64,000 nt of DNA from Caulobacter sp. FWC2 (GTDB taxonomy: Bacteria; Pseudomonadota; Alphaproteobacteria; Caulobacterales; Caulobacteraceae), in contig NZ_PEBF01000001.1 in the NCBI RefSeq assembly GCF_002742625.1, positions 1,984,001 through 2,048,000 on the forward strand, read 5' to 3'. Within the stretch, counting starts at the first letter, position 1. Each line of letters opens with the position of its first letter. Made by a program: the position numbers and the translations under genes. The notes under the pieces are model-generated. The model was given only the letters and a program-made list of their open reading frames with translations. It ran no database searches and was not told where the DNA came from. This document shows positions 54,801-63,504 of this stretch, piece by piece.

Positions 54801-54911
54801 GGTCGTATCGACGTGCCCGAACGGCCGCTACAGCTGCTGTTCGGCGGCGCCGACAAGCAGACGCTGTTCGTGCTGACCCACCGCGCGCTCTATGCGGTTC
54901 GCCCCCGCTAG
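51876..54911 (+). CDS. Tandem paralogue: exported double beta-helix plus SMP-30-like propeller protein
   Basis: The 1011-residue protein has the same architecture as its neighbour: a signal peptide (ASIALSLATGSAWAS), helix domains starting at DGKTDDGAAIQAAID and NATDDTVAIQKAID, and a C-terminal propeller with NLAVDASGNLLLLSS and GESVASDAQGRVYVANGQ. By eye about 60% of residues agree along the whole length, so this is an old duplication with both copies intact. ATG 51876 follows GAGGGAGG. It is followed by an intrinsic terminator, so the pair forms one transcript. Divergence in the loop 450-520 region (extra NLFDGARVIPYN) may reflect different substrates. Confidence 0.75.
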   Translation: MKHWLVLGAASIALSLATGSAWASTSVLATVPDDPAAIVVKAKGDGKTDDGAAIQAAIDAAAAKPGGGLVFLPSGRYRISKTLFLWPGVRVFGVGATRPLIELPDATPGFQKGVANMVIFAGAKRDPAGRPVAFPPPGSVPFDKDVPDANPGTFYSAMSNIDFKIGKGNPAATAIRFHAAQHAVLTHMDFDIGSGLAGLYHVANEAEDLRFKGGRYGILAEKPSPAWGFVLLDSTFEGQRDAAIREHEAGLTLVNVAMKDTPVGIEIDKGYGDWLWGKDVRFENISKAGVVISNERNVYTQVGFENAVASNTPVFARFRDSGKTVAGKGATYHVSAFNHGLTVPAPGQMGEYRTNLQAEPLKAFPQPNAPAIRALPATADWTNVRTLGAKGDNATDDTVAIQKAIDGHRVVYFPTGFYRVTDTLKLKSDTVLIGLHPSLTQIVLPHGTPAYQGVGAPKALVESAKGGDNIVFGLGLYTDGANPRATALLWTAGATSMVNDVKFQGGHGTNLFDGARVIPYNANGTGDADPAKRWAGQYPSLWVTNGGGGTFSNVWSPNTYAYTGIYVSDTTTPGHVYQASVEHHVRTEITLNRVANWEFLAPQTEEEAGEGEDTVSLEVRDSHNILLANYHGYRVTRTRKPAAAAVRVYNSHDIRFRNVAVNGESGLGTCDENGCATFLRLTKYPYENAIQDVTNGLEVRERQFAVLDLPAVSKPVAPSAFPAGATVEKLADGFYSLGGGAVDAAGILYFADRKHQRIYSWSDARKLSIVRDNTLDPVNLAVDASGNLLLLSSDGRNGSVYSFKPGSPDDAVTVIAATPVADHAGAATVLPVNWWNNGEFKDQIDPETYQYPTLAELFVRDMALSKPKEYVSPDGSLALPAYRVFQQGPPDYRGLRFSDSLDTYGFTTAKPGQRVFLANSSENKTYSGVVGTGGSITDLKPFADRGGESVASDAQGRVYVANGQVFVYGSDGQELGRIDVPERPLQLLFGGADKQTLFVLTHRALYAVRPR

Positions 54912-54935
54912 GACGCCGAAGACGGACGAAGATAG

Positions 54936-54968
54936 GCCCGGAGCGCTTGGCGTTCCGGGCTTTGTCTT
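54936..54968 (+). terminator. Intrinsic terminator after the beta-helix/propeller pair
   Basis: GCCCGGAGCGC-TTG-GCGTTCCGGGC forms an 11-bp stem with one G-T wobble, followed by TTTGTCTT. Confidence 0.85.
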
Positions 54969-54994
54969 GCGTGCTATCCCAGCGCTGGGGAGGC

Positions 54995-55012
54995 ATACGA
55001 CCATGGTCGTAT
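54995..55012. promoter_or_regulatory. Palindromic operator ATACGACCATGGTCGTAT (site 2)
   Basis: A perfect 18-bp palindrome lies 80 bases before the TBDR start, just past the terminator. Its core is the same as at 48773-48784. A shared regulator for the lyases/gluconokinase and the receptor is inferred. Confidence 0.75.
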
Positions 55013-55091
55013 AGTTAGCGGTCCCATCGTCTGACACAGTCCCCCTCAGATCATCGAACGATGGTCTCAATGAAAAATGGGAGGGTGTAGG

Positions 55092-58061
55092 ATGAGCGCT
55101 GTCGGTAGTCTGCGGGGGCGATCGCCCGTTTTGAGCATGTTGCTCGCGACCAGCGCGGTCGCGATGGTGATGGCAGCCGGAGCGGCCAACGCACAGACGG
55201 CGCGGGCCCCGGCTACGGGATCGTCCGACGCGACCGCTCTGACGGAAATCATCGTCACCGGCACGCGGATTCGGTCGATCGGCTTCACCGCGCCGACCCC
55301 GACCCAGGTGCTGGGCCAGGCCGACCTGGAGCGCGCCGCCCAGCCGAACATCTTCACCGCCATCACCCAGCTGCCGTCGCTGCAGGGCTCCAGCGGCGCG
55401 ACCACCGGCACCTTCAGCACCTCGAGCGGCCAGCAGGGGCTGTCCTCGTTCTCGCTGCGCGGCCTTGGCACCATCCGCACCCTGACCCTGCTGGACGGCC
55501 AGCGGGTCGTGCCGGCCAACGTCACCGGCGTTCCGGACATCAGCCTGTTCCCGCAGCTGCTGGTCGAGCGGGTCGACGTGGTGACGGGCGGCGCCTCGGC
55601 CTCCTACGGCTCGGACGCCGTCGGCGGCGTGGTCAACTTCATCACCAACAAGAAGTTCGTGGGCTTCAAGGCCAATGTCCTGACCGGCGTCACGACCTAT
55701 GGCGACAACCACCAATGGCTGGCCCAGGTCGCGGCGGGCAAGAACTTCATGAATGACCGCCTGCACGTGCAGGTCAGCGGTGAATATGACTGGGAAGAAG
55801 GCGTTCCGGCAGGCGGCTTCGGTGAAGACGCGCCCGGCAGCCGTGACTGGTACACGACCGCGACCCTCGTCAATCGTGGCGTCACCAACGACGGCTCGCC
55901 CCAGTACCTCTATCGCGAGCACGCCCAGGCCTACCAGTATACCAAGTACGGTCTGATCAGCGCCGGCCCGCTGCAGGGCACGGCTTTCGATCAGGCCGGC
56001 AACCCGTTCCAGTTCCAGTACGGCAGTAACGGCGTGCCGACCAAGGCCGCCAACGGCGCGGTCACCGGCTGCTACTCCAACGGCGGCTTCTGCGTCGGCG
56101 GCGACCTGTCGGGCAATGTCGGCGTCGGCACCTCGCTGCAGTCGAGGATCAAGCGGATGGGCAGCTACGGCCGCATCGGCTACGATCTGGACGACAAGAA
56201 CGAGATCTACGCGACCCTGAACGTCGCCCGCGTCGAGAGCAGCAACCAGCCTAATCCGGGCGCCGCCACGACCAACCTGACGATGTCGTGCTCCAACCCG
56301 TTCCTGCCGGCCTCGATCGTCGCCGCCTGCGCGGCCAATAACATCACCACATTCAGCTTCGGCACCAGCAACGCCCTGCTGCCGCGCAACATCAACGTCC
56401 ATCCGACGCGGACCCAGGTCCGGGCGGTGATCGGCGCCGACGGCCGGTTCGACGCCCTGGGCAAGGAATGGCGCTACGACGCCTATTTCACGCACGGCCA
56501 GAACACGACGAACATCCACGTTCGCGACATCCTGCTGATGCCGCGCTATCGCGCCGCCATCCAGGCCACGACGGTCGGCGGGCAGATCGTCTGCGCCGAC
56601 CCGGTCGCCCGCGCCAACGGCTGCGTGCCGATCAACATCTTCGGCGGGAAGGCGCCCAGCGAGGCGGCCCTGGCCTACATCACGCCCAAGAACGGCCCCT
56701 ACCAGCACTCGGTGCAGAAGCAGGACGTCGCCAGCATCAACTTCAGCGGAGAGCCTTTCTCGTTGTGGGCCGGTCCGGTGTCGCTGGCCTTCGGCGGCGA
56801 GTGGCGCAAGGAGCAGTACCACGTCCAAGGCGACCCCTACGGCGATGGCAACACAGACTCGCCCAACACCGCCGACTATCCCGCCGATCCGGTCCTGAAC
56901 CCGTCGGGCGCCAATTGGTTCGCGGGCAATTACCACTCCGGCGCCGGCAAGTACTCGGTGAAGGAAGCCTATGCCGAAGTGAACATCCCGCTGATCAATT
57001 CGGAAGCCGCGGGCCGGGCCAACCTCAACATGGCCGGCCGCTGGACCGACTACAGCACCTCGGGCACCGTCTACACCTGGAAGGTCGGCGCCACCTGGGA
57101 CACGCCGATCGACGGCGTCCGCCTGCGGGCCGTCACCTCGCGGGACGTCCGTGCGCCGAACCTGTCGGAACTTTTCGCCGCGCCGGTCACCACCACGTTG
57201 CCGAACTTCACCAACCCGTTCACCGGCGGCGCGCTGACCGTCCTGCAGAACGTGGTCGGCAACCCGAACCTGAAGCCGGAAATCGCCAAGAACGTGACCA
57301 TCGGCGCGGTGCTGTCGAACCCGCAATGGCTGCCGGGCTTCAGCGTCTCGGTTGACTGGTACAACATCGTCCTGAACGGCGGCATCTCCAGCCTGGGCGC
57401 CCAGCAGATCGTAAACTTCTGCTATGCGGGCCTGACCCAGTTCTGCAGCGCCTTCAACTTCACACCGGCTCAGGGCACGGCCTTCGTCAACTCCCAGACG
57501 TTCAACCTGGCCTCGATCAAGACCAGCGGCTTCGACATCGAGAGCAGCTATCGCTTCGAACTACCCAGCGTGCCCGGCCGCTTCACGGTGCGGGGCCTGG
57601 CGACGAACACGCACAAGTTCGTCACCAACCCGGGCATCCCCGGCGCCATCGCTGTCGACTCGGCCGGCCAGAACTCCGGCGCCACGCCGGACTGGAAGTT
57701 CCTGGCCATCCAGTCCTGGGACAACGAGCGCTTCGCCTTCAGTGTCCAGGAGCGCTGGTTCAGCGATGGCCGTTTCGGCGGTACGACGACCGACTACGTC
57801 GAATGCAAGGCTGGCAGCTGCCCAGTCTCGACAGGCACCAATCCGACCATCGACTACAACCACATGAGCGGCGCGACCTATGTCGACATCAGCGCCTCGT
57901 ACAAGTTCGGCAAGGGCCTGCAGATCTACGGCAAGGTCGACAACCTGCTGAACCGCGATCCGACGCCGTCGCCGCAGACCAATACGGGCCTGGACGCCAA
58001 CCCGGCGCTCTACGACCTGCTGGGTCGCTTCTACCACGTTGGTCTGCGCTACAGCTTCTAG
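55092..58061 (+). CDS. TonB-dependent receptor (uronate/oligosaccharide locus)
   Basis: The 989-residue receptor has a signal peptide (LATSAVAMVMAAGAANAQ). The TonB box is EIIVTGTRI. The plug contains SLRGLGTIRTLTLLDGQR and RVDVVTGGASASYGSDAVGGVVNF. A large barrel follows, ending YHVGLRYSF. ATG 55092 follows GGGAGGGTGTAGG; ATG 55077 is too early. The promoter has the CGACCATGGTCG palindrome. It probably imports oligosaccharides released by the two enzymes upstream. Confidence 0.92.
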   Translation: MSAVGSLRGRSPVLSMLLATSAVAMVMAAGAANAQTARAPATGSSDATALTEIIVTGTRIRSIGFTAPTPTQVLGQADLERAAQPNIFTAITQLPSLQGSSGATTGTFSTSSGQQGLSSFSLRGLGTIRTLTLLDGQRVVPANVTGVPDISLFPQLLVERVDVVTGGASASYGSDAVGGVVNFITNKKFVGFKANVLTGVTTYGDNHQWLAQVAAGKNFMNDRLHVQVSGEYDWEEGVPAGGFGEDAPGSRDWYTTATLVNRGVTNDGSPQYLYREHAQAYQYTKYGLISAGPLQGTAFDQAGNPFQFQYGSNGVPTKAANGAVTGCYSNGGFCVGGDLSGNVGVGTSLQSRIKRMGSYGRIGYDLDDKNEIYATLNVARVESSNQPNPGAATTNLTMSCSNPFLPASIVAACAANNITTFSFGTSNALLPRNINVHPTRTQVRAVIGADGRFDALGKEWRYDAYFTHGQNTTNIHVRDILLMPRYRAAIQATTVGGQIVCADPVARANGCVPINIFGGKAPSEAALAYITPKNGPYQHSVQKQDVASINFSGEPFSLWAGPVSLAFGGEWRKEQYHVQGDPYGDGNTDSPNTADYPADPVLNPSGANWFAGNYHSGAGKYSVKEAYAEVNIPLINSEAAGRANLNMAGRWTDYSTSGTVYTWKVGATWDTPIDGVRLRAVTSRDVRAPNLSELFAAPVTTTLPNFTNPFTGGALTVLQNVVGNPNLKPEIAKNVTIGAVLSNPQWLPGFSVSVDWYNIVLNGGISSLGAQQIVNFCYAGLTQFCSAFNFTPAQGTAFVNSQTFNLASIKTSGFDIESSYRFELPSVPGRFTVRGLATNTHKFVTNPGIPGAIAVDSAGQNSGATPDWKFLAIQSWDNERFAFSVQERWFSDGRFGGTTTDYVECKAGSCPVSTGTNPTIDYNHMSGATYVDISASYKFGKGLQIYGKVDNLLNRDPTPSPQTNTGLDANPALYDLLGRFYHVGLRYSF

Positions 58062-58093
58062 CGTCTTCCGCCTCTCCTTCCCCTGGGCGGCCT

Positions 58094-58147
58094 CGCCCGG
58101 GCCCGGAAGCGGCCAAGCGCCGCGCCGTGGCTCGGGCGTCTTTCTTT
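58094..58147 (+). terminator. Probable intrinsic terminator after the TBDR
   Basis: CGCCCGGGC (58094-58102) pairs with GCTCGGGCG (58130-58138), with one wobble, around a GC-rich 27-base loop that can fold further, followed by TCTTTCTTT. Confidence 0.55.
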
Positions 58148-58203
58148 GCGCTACAGATTAAGACCGTTGGGGTCGCTTGAGGGCGGCCCATACGGGAGAT
58201 CGA

Positions 58204-59319
58204 GTGAATGATTGTGGTGAAGACAGCGATCAGCGCAGGAGACGACCGTTGAACCGGCCGGACCGCGTCCGGGACGCCACCATGGCCGATGTCGCGGAAC
58301 GGGCGGGCGTCTCGCGGATGACGGTGTCACGCGTCATCAACGACGGCGCCAAGGTCCGTGAGGCGACTCGACGGGCGGTGCAGGACGCCATCCGCGACCT
58401 CAACTTCCAACCCAACCTGGCGGCCCGCAATCTCGTGACGGCTGGCGAGTTGCGGATCGGCGTCGTCTATTCCAACCCCAGCGCCGCCTTCATGAGCGAC
58501 TTCCTGGTCGGCGTGTTCGAGGAAGCCACCAGCGCCGGCGCGCGGTTGATCCTGGTCCGCGGCGAGAACGGGGCCGCTCCGTCGCTCCAGGAACTGCAGC
58601 GACTGGTGAGTGGCGGCGTTCATGGCGTGGTGCTGGCGCCGCCTCTGGGCGAGTCCGCCGTGGTTTTGGATGTCCTCCGCGCGGCCAATCTGCCCGTCGC
58701 CGTGGTCGCCGCCGGACTTCCTCCGGCGTACGCGATCAGTGTCAGGATCGATGATCGCGAGGCCAGCCGGGCCATGACCCGCCATCTGCTGGACCTGGGG
58801 CATCGCCGCATCGGCTTGATCGTCGGCAATCCCAACCAGACCGCCAGCACCGCGCGCCTGGACGGCGCGCGAGCGGCCGTCGCGACAATCGAGGACGCCG
58901 AGCTCGTCGTGGCGCACGGGGCCTTCACCTACGATTCCGGCCTCCGCGCCGCTGAGGCCTTGCTGGACGGAGACCGGCGGCCCACCGCCATCTTCGCCAG
59001 CAACGACGACATGGCCGCCGCCGCCGTGTCGGTCGCTCACCGCCGGCGGCTGGACGTTCCCGGCGACTTGACCGTGGTCGGGTTCGACGACACGACCGTG
59101 GCCACCACCCTGTGGCCGCCGCTGACCACTATCCGCCAGCCCGTGCGCCAGATGGCCTCGATGGCCCTCGATCTTCTGCTCCGCGCGTTGCGTTCGCCCG
59201 GGTCTTCGGCCGAGGTCTATGCGGATCACGTGCTGGACCATGTGCTGATCCAGCGGGACTCCACCGCTCCACCCCCACGCGCCCCCAGTCGGGCCGATGA
59301 GAGGCTCTTGAATGTCTGA
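58204..59319 (+). CDS. LacI-family transcriptional regulator
   Basis: The protein of 371 residues has a basic N-terminal tail and then the LacI helix-turn-helix with hinge (TMADVAERAGVSRMTVSRVI, NLAARNLVT; about residues 27-75). The periplasmic-binding-protein-like effector domain has GVVYSNPSAAFMSDFLVG, GHRRIGLIVGN, AIFASNDDMAAAAV and VVGFDDT. GTG 58204 follows GGGAG; the helix-turn-helix is not affected by start choice. It overlaps the MFS gene by 8 bases. It is a good candidate to bind the palindromes at 48773 and 54995 and to sense a sugar acid. Confidence 0.9.
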   Translation: MNDCGEDSDQRRRRPLNRPDRVRDATMADVAERAGVSRMTVSRVINDGAKVREATRRAVQDAIRDLNFQPNLAARNLVTAGELRIGVVYSNPSAAFMSDFLVGVFEEATSAGARLILVRGENGAAPSLQELQRLVSGGVHGVVLAPPLGESAVVLDVLRAANLPVAVVAAGLPPAYAISVRIDDREASRAMTRHLLDLGHRRIGLIVGNPNQTASTARLDGARAAVATIEDAELVVAHGAFTYDSGLRAAEALLDGDRRPTAIFASNDDMAAAAVSVAHRRRLDVPGDLTVVGFDDTTVATTLWPPLTTIRQPVRQMASMALDLLLRALRSPGSSAEVYADHVLDHVLIQRDSTAPPPRAPSRADERLLNV

Positions 59320-60595
59320 TCCGTCTGCCGATCTGGAGGTCGCGACCGTCCGGCGGGTTACCGCGCGACTGATGCCGTTGTTCTGCCTGATGTACCTGAT
59401 CGCCTATATCGACCGGCAGAACGTCTCCTACGCCAAGCTCGACATGGTCCAGGCCCTGGGCCTCAGCGAAGCCTCCTATGGCCTTGGCGCGTCTCTGTTT
59501 TTTATCGGCTACTTCCTGTTCGAGGCGCCCTCGAACCTGATCCTGGCCAAGGTCGGCGCGCGCGTCTGGTTCACGCGGATCATGTTCACGTGGGGTCTCG
59601 TCACCCTGGCGCTCGGGTTCACCCAGAACGCGACGATGTTCTACGTCCTACGCTTCCTGCTCGGTGTCACCGAGGCCGGGTTCTTCCCCGGCGTGCTCTA
59701 TGTCCTGACGCTCTGGTATCCGCAGTCGCACCGGGCGCGGATGGTGGGTCTGTTCATGATCGCCAGCGCCATCGCCAACGCCGTCGGCGCGGTCGTCGGC
59801 GGTCTGCTGCTGGATCTGGACGGCCTGCTGGGCCTGGCGGGCTGGCAGTGGGTGTTCCTGGCCACCGGCGCGCCGGCGATCCTGCTGACGCCCTACGTGC
59901 TCTGGAAGCTGCCCAATGGCCCGGGCCATGCGCGGTGGCTGCCCGACGATCAGAAGGCCTGGCTAGCCAAGGTGCTGGACGCCGAGCGGGGCGGGGTGGT
60001 CGACGACCATCGCGGGGCCTGGAAGGCGATCTTCGATCCGCGCGTGCTTCTGCTGGCTGGCCTCTATATCGGCATGCCGCTGGGGGCCTATGGCCTGAGC
60101 TACTGGCTGCCGACCATCGTCAAGTCTTTCGGCGTGTCCAACACCACCAACGGCCTGATCAACGTCATCCCCTGGCTGATGGTCGCCGTGGCGCTTTGGG
60201 CGGTGCCTCGCCACGCCGCGCGCCATGGGGCCACCGCCTGGCACATCGCCGGACCCGTTCTGCTGGGCGCGCTCTGTCTCGTGCTCAGCGTGATCCTGCC
60301 GGGGCCGGTGCTCAAGTTCGCCGCGCTGTGCATCGCCGCGCCGGCCATCTTCGCCGCCCAGCCGGTGTTCTGGAGCCTGCCGCCCAGCTTCCTCAGCGGA
60401 CCCCGCGCGGCGGCCGGCATTGCCGCGATCAATGCGATCGGGAATCTAGGGGGCTTCATCGCCCAGAACATGGTGCCGATGGTGCGGGACGCCACCGGCA
60501 GCAACCTAGCGCCCATGCTGGCCCTGGCCGCCGTGCTGTTGGTGACAAGCCTGCTGATCTTTTACGCCATGCGGACCTTGGGCCGGCAGAGGTGA
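59312..60595 (+). CDS. MFS transporter, anion:cation symporter type (uronate/aldarate-like)
   Basis: The 427-residue protein has twelve membrane segments. The first-helix region LMYLIAYIDRQNVSYAKLDM, cut here by family, and GYFLFEAPSNLILAKVGAR and RFLLGVTEAGFFPGVLYVLTLWYP are hallmarks of the ACS family, which imports hexuronates, glucarate, phthalate or tartrate. It is translationally coupled to the LacI gene. With the gluconokinase and beta-helix enzymes this suggests uptake of uronic or aldonic acids, though the exact anion cannot be named. Confidence 0.88.
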   Translation: MSDPSADLEVATVRRVTARLMPLFCLMYLIAYIDRQNVSYAKLDMVQALGLSEASYGLGASLFFIGYFLFEAPSNLILAKVGARVWFTRIMFTWGLVTLALGFTQNATMFYVLRFLLGVTEAGFFPGVLYVLTLWYPQSHRARMVGLFMIASAIANAVGAVVGGLLLDLDGLLGLAGWQWVFLATGAPAILLTPYVLWKLPNGPGHARWLPDDQKAWLAKVLDAERGGVVDDHRGAWKAIFDPRVLLLAGLYIGMPLGAYGLSYWLPTIVKSFGVSNTTNGLINVIPWLMVAVALWAVPRHAARHGATAWHIAGPVLLGALCLVLSVILPGPVLKFAALCIAAPAIFAAQPVFWSLPPSFLSGPRAAAGIAAINAIGNLGGFIAQNMVPMVRDATGSNLAPMLALAAVLLVTSLLIFYAMRTLGRQR

Positions 60596-60623
60596 TCGCC
60601 GGATAGTCCTGGTCAGGCTCGTT

Positions 60624-60662
60624 GGCAAAAGCAAAACGCCGCTCCTGGGAGGCAGGAGCGGC
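60624..60662 (-). terminator. Intrinsic terminator of the minus-strand TBDR
   Basis: GCCGCTCCTG-GGAGG-CAGGAGCGGC is a perfect 10-bp stem. Read on the minus strand it is followed by GTTTTGCTTTTG, so it ends the TBDR transcript; it may also stop the convergent MFS transcript. Confidence 0.85.
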
Positions 60663-60711
60663 GCCCTAATGCTAGGCGGTGGAAGAGGAAGGACGCCTAG
60701 AAATCCCAGCC

Positions 60712-63504
60712 CTAGAAGTTGTAGCGGAGGCCGACGATGAACTGGCGGCCGCTGTGGGTGTAGACGTTCAGACGGTTGCTATCGCCGACGTACTGGTCGT
60801 TGAACTCGTCGGTCAGGTTCACGCCCTCGACCGAGAGCTTCAGGTTCTCGCGGATGTTCCAGCTGGCCTGCATGTCGACGTTCAGGGTCTCGTTGGTGCC
60901 GTGGACGGTGTTGCCGTCGCTGCCCGGGACCTGGGTCAGATAGCCGCCGCGATAGGCCAGCGAGCCACGGACACTCCACTTGTCGGTCTCGTAGTAGAGC
61001 GTCGCGTTGGCGGCGTTCTTCGACAGGCCGATCAGGTCATTGATCACCACCGGCGCGCCCGCCGTCGACGAGGTCGGATATTCGATCTTGGAGGCGACAT
61101 AGGTGTAGTTGGCGATCACGCCGAAGTGGCTCAGCCACCCTGGCAGGAAGGTGAAGGGTTGCTGGACGTTCAGCTCGAAGCCCTTCAGGTCGCCGCCCTT
61201 GGTGTTGATCGGCTTGGAGACCTGGAACAGCATGTCCGGGGTGGCGGTGGTGCCGGCGATTAGCGAGTCCGGCAGGCCCAGGGTGTTATAGGCGCGCAGT
61301 TCGCTCTGGGTGGCTACGAAGGTGTTGATCTTCTTGTAGAAGAAGCCCGCGGCGAACATCGTGCCCGACGACGGATACCATTCCAGCGACACATCCAGGT
61401 TCTTGGACTGGGTCGGGTTCAGGTAGGGGTTGCCGGAACTGAAGCTGCGGTTGGCGCCCTGCACGGCGACGTCCCCGCCGGGCGACAGCGAGCCGATGCC
61501 CGGACGGGCGATCGTCTTGGCGGCGCTGAAGCGGGCCACGAAGGTGTCGGTGACGTCGGCCGCCAGATTGAACGACGGCAGGGTCAGGTCGTAGTCGCGC
61601 TTGACGTCCACGCGCTGGATCACGCCGCCGACGGCGGCATAGCCGGCCGACTCCTGCTCGGTGTGGACGCGGCGCACGCCGGCGTCGCCGCGGAAGGGCA
61701 GGCCAAGCGCCTGGAAGCGGAACTCGGCCTGGACGTAGGCGCCGGTGTCCTGCTCCTCGACCGCGCCGTACTGGCCCCGGGCCGATGTGTTGTTGGTGCC
61801 GGTCAGGGCGTAGATGCCGGTGTTGCTGTAGATGTTCAGCAGGGCGGCGTACTTGTCGATGTCGGGGACCAGCCAGGCGGTGGCGTTGCCGGACGGCATG
61901 TCCAGCCCCTTGCCGAAGCCGCTGAACACCTTCGACACCGAGGCCAACTGGTCCGGGGTGAGGGTCTGGCTGACGGTTTCGGTGGTGCGGTACAGGCCAT
62001 AGCTGTCGTACTCGAATTTGCGCCAGTCGACGCCGGCCTTGAGCTTCAGGTTCTCGTTGGCTTCCCATTCGCCATAGACCTTGGCGGTCGAAAACTGGTT
62101 CTCGACGAAGGTCGGGCGCAGGCGGACTTCCGACGTGCCGTTGGTCGCCGACCAGTTGGCCGGGTTGGTCGCGTCGAAGCCCAGCAGGATCTCCGGCGCG
62201 CGCCCCTTGCGGAAGTCGTAGCTGTAGTTCTGGCTGTTGGCGCGGTCGAAGGTGACGATCGTCGAGACCGGCTGGGTGAAGGTCGAATCCGCATAGCCGG
62301 CCAGGGCGCCGACGACCAGGCGGTCACCGAAGTTGTGCTTGGCCGACAGGGTGAACTGCTTGAACTCGGTGTTCAGCTCGTCATAGGCCGACTGGGTGCG
62401 CAGATCGACATTGTCCATGCGGGCATAGACCAGGTCGCTGCCCTGGACGACGCCGTCGCGGATGACCGTTTCCGGTTTGCCGGTGGTGGCGCGCGACAGG
62501 CCGATGGCCTGCAGTTGGGCTTCCTTCCGCACGCCCTTCAGATAGGCGTACAGCGTATCCAGCGTGATCTCGGTGTTGGCGTCCGGCTTGAACTGCAGCG
62601 AGCCGGCCAGGCCCGTGCGCTTGTTCTGGATGTCGTAGCTGACATAGGCCGGGATGCGTGGGGCGAAGATGCCCGTGGTCGTGTTGGTGTTGTTGATCTG
62701 GGCAAGCGTGTAGCCCGGCACGGTCGAGGCCGCGTTGAACCCGCCGTTGCTGCCGCCGACGGCCCAGCGGGTGATGTTGGCGCCCTCTTCCTTCAGGTGG
62801 CGCTCTTCGTAGGCTGCCGAGATCAGGACGCCCAGCTTGCCGTCGAAGAACGTGCGGCTGGCCAGGGCGGAGAGGCGCGGCGTGGTCTTCTCGGACAGGT
62901 CGTTATAGCTGCCGCCGACCGACAGCACGAGCTGGGGCTTGCGGCTGTCGAAGGCGCGCGAGGTGTTCAGGTCGACCGTGGCGCCCAGGGAGCCTTCCTC
63001 GACATCCGCCGAGGCGGTCTTGCGCACCGCGATGCTGTTGAAGAGATCCGAGGCGAAGACGTTGAAGTCGAAGCCGCGGCCGCGGTTGGTGCCGCCGCTG
63101 TTGGCCGTGCCGCCGGTGGTGGAGATGGCCTCCATGCCGTTGATCCGGACACGGGTGTATTCCGAGCCGAGGCCGCGGACCGTGATCTGGCGGCCTTCGC
63201 CATTGATGCGCGAGATCGAGACGCCCGGGATGCGTTGCAGCGACTCCGCCAGGTTCAGGTCGGGGAACTGGGCGATGTCCTCGGCCTTGATGGCGTCGAC
63301 GACGCCGCTCGAGCTGCGCTTGATGTTGATGGCGCTCTGCAGGCTGGCGCGGAAGCCGGTGACGACCACGGCCTCGACCTCGTCGGACGCCGGCTGGGCC
63401 GGCACGGCCTCCTGAGCGGTCGCCGCGCTGGCCATAGCCATCGCCAGGGCCGAGGCGCTCAGCGCCAGGGCGGCGCGCAGGACAGTCGTGTGAGTGGTCG
63501 ACAT
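60712..63504 (-). CDS. TonB-dependent receptor (carbohydrate-type)
   Basis: The 930-residue receptor starts at ATG 63504 after GGGAGGG, with a signal peptide (SALAMAMASAATAQ). The TonB box is AVVVTGFR. The plug has VVDAIKAEDIAQFPDLNLAESLQRIPGV, split by the subfamily, and GRQITVRGLGSEYTRVRINGMEA, a pattern typical of large receptors for sugar oligomers in Caulobacter and Xanthomonas. The barrel ends FIVGLRYNF. It is divergent from an ACS-type MFS gene (63874), suggesting a matched outer/inner membrane uptake pair. Confidence 0.93.
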   Translation of the reverse strand: MSTTHTTVLRAALALSASALAMAMASAATAQEAVPAQPASDEVEAVVVTGFRASLQSAINIKRSSSGVVDAIKAEDIAQFPDLNLAESLQRIPGVSISRINGEGRQITVRGLGSEYTRVRINGMEAISTTGGTANSGGTNRGRGFDFNVFASDLFNSIAVRKTASADVEEGSLGATVDLNTSRAFDSRKPQLVLSVGGSYNDLSEKTTPRLSALASRTFFDGKLGVLISAAYEERHLKEEGANITRWAVGGSNGGFNAASTVPGYTLAQINNTNTTTGIFAPRIPAYVSYDIQNKRTGLAGSLQFKPDANTEITLDTLYAYLKGVRKEAQLQAIGLSRATTGKPETVIRDGVVQGSDLVYARMDNVDLRTQSAYDELNTEFKQFTLSAKHNFGDRLVVGALAGYADSTFTQPVSTIVTFDRANSQNYSYDFRKGRAPEILLGFDATNPANWSATNGTSEVRLRPTFVENQFSTAKVYGEWEANENLKLKAGVDWRKFEYDSYGLYRTTETVSQTLTPDQLASVSKVFSGFGKGLDMPSGNATAWLVPDIDKYAALLNIYSNTGIYALTGTNNTSARGQYGAVEEQDTGAYVQAEFRFQALGLPFRGDAGVRRVHTEQESAGYAAVGGVIQRVDVKRDYDLTLPSFNLAADVTDTFVARFSAAKTIARPGIGSLSPGGDVAVQGANRSFSSGNPYLNPTQSKNLDVSLEWYPSSGTMFAAGFFYKKINTFVATQSELRAYNTLGLPDSLIAGTTATPDMLFQVSKPINTKGGDLKGFELNVQQPFTFLPGWLSHFGVIANYTYVASKIEYPTSSTAGAPVVINDLIGLSKNAANATLYYETDKWSVRGSLAYRGGYLTQVPGSDGNTVHGTNETLNVDMQASWNIRENLKLSVEGVNLTDEFNDQYVGDSNRLNVYTHSGRQFIVGLRYNF

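Noticed and set aside
54828..57326. 832-codon open frame antisense to the TBDR gene
   Set aside because: The opposite strand encodes a receptor with signal peptide, TonB box and plug motifs; the antisense translation is low-complexity.
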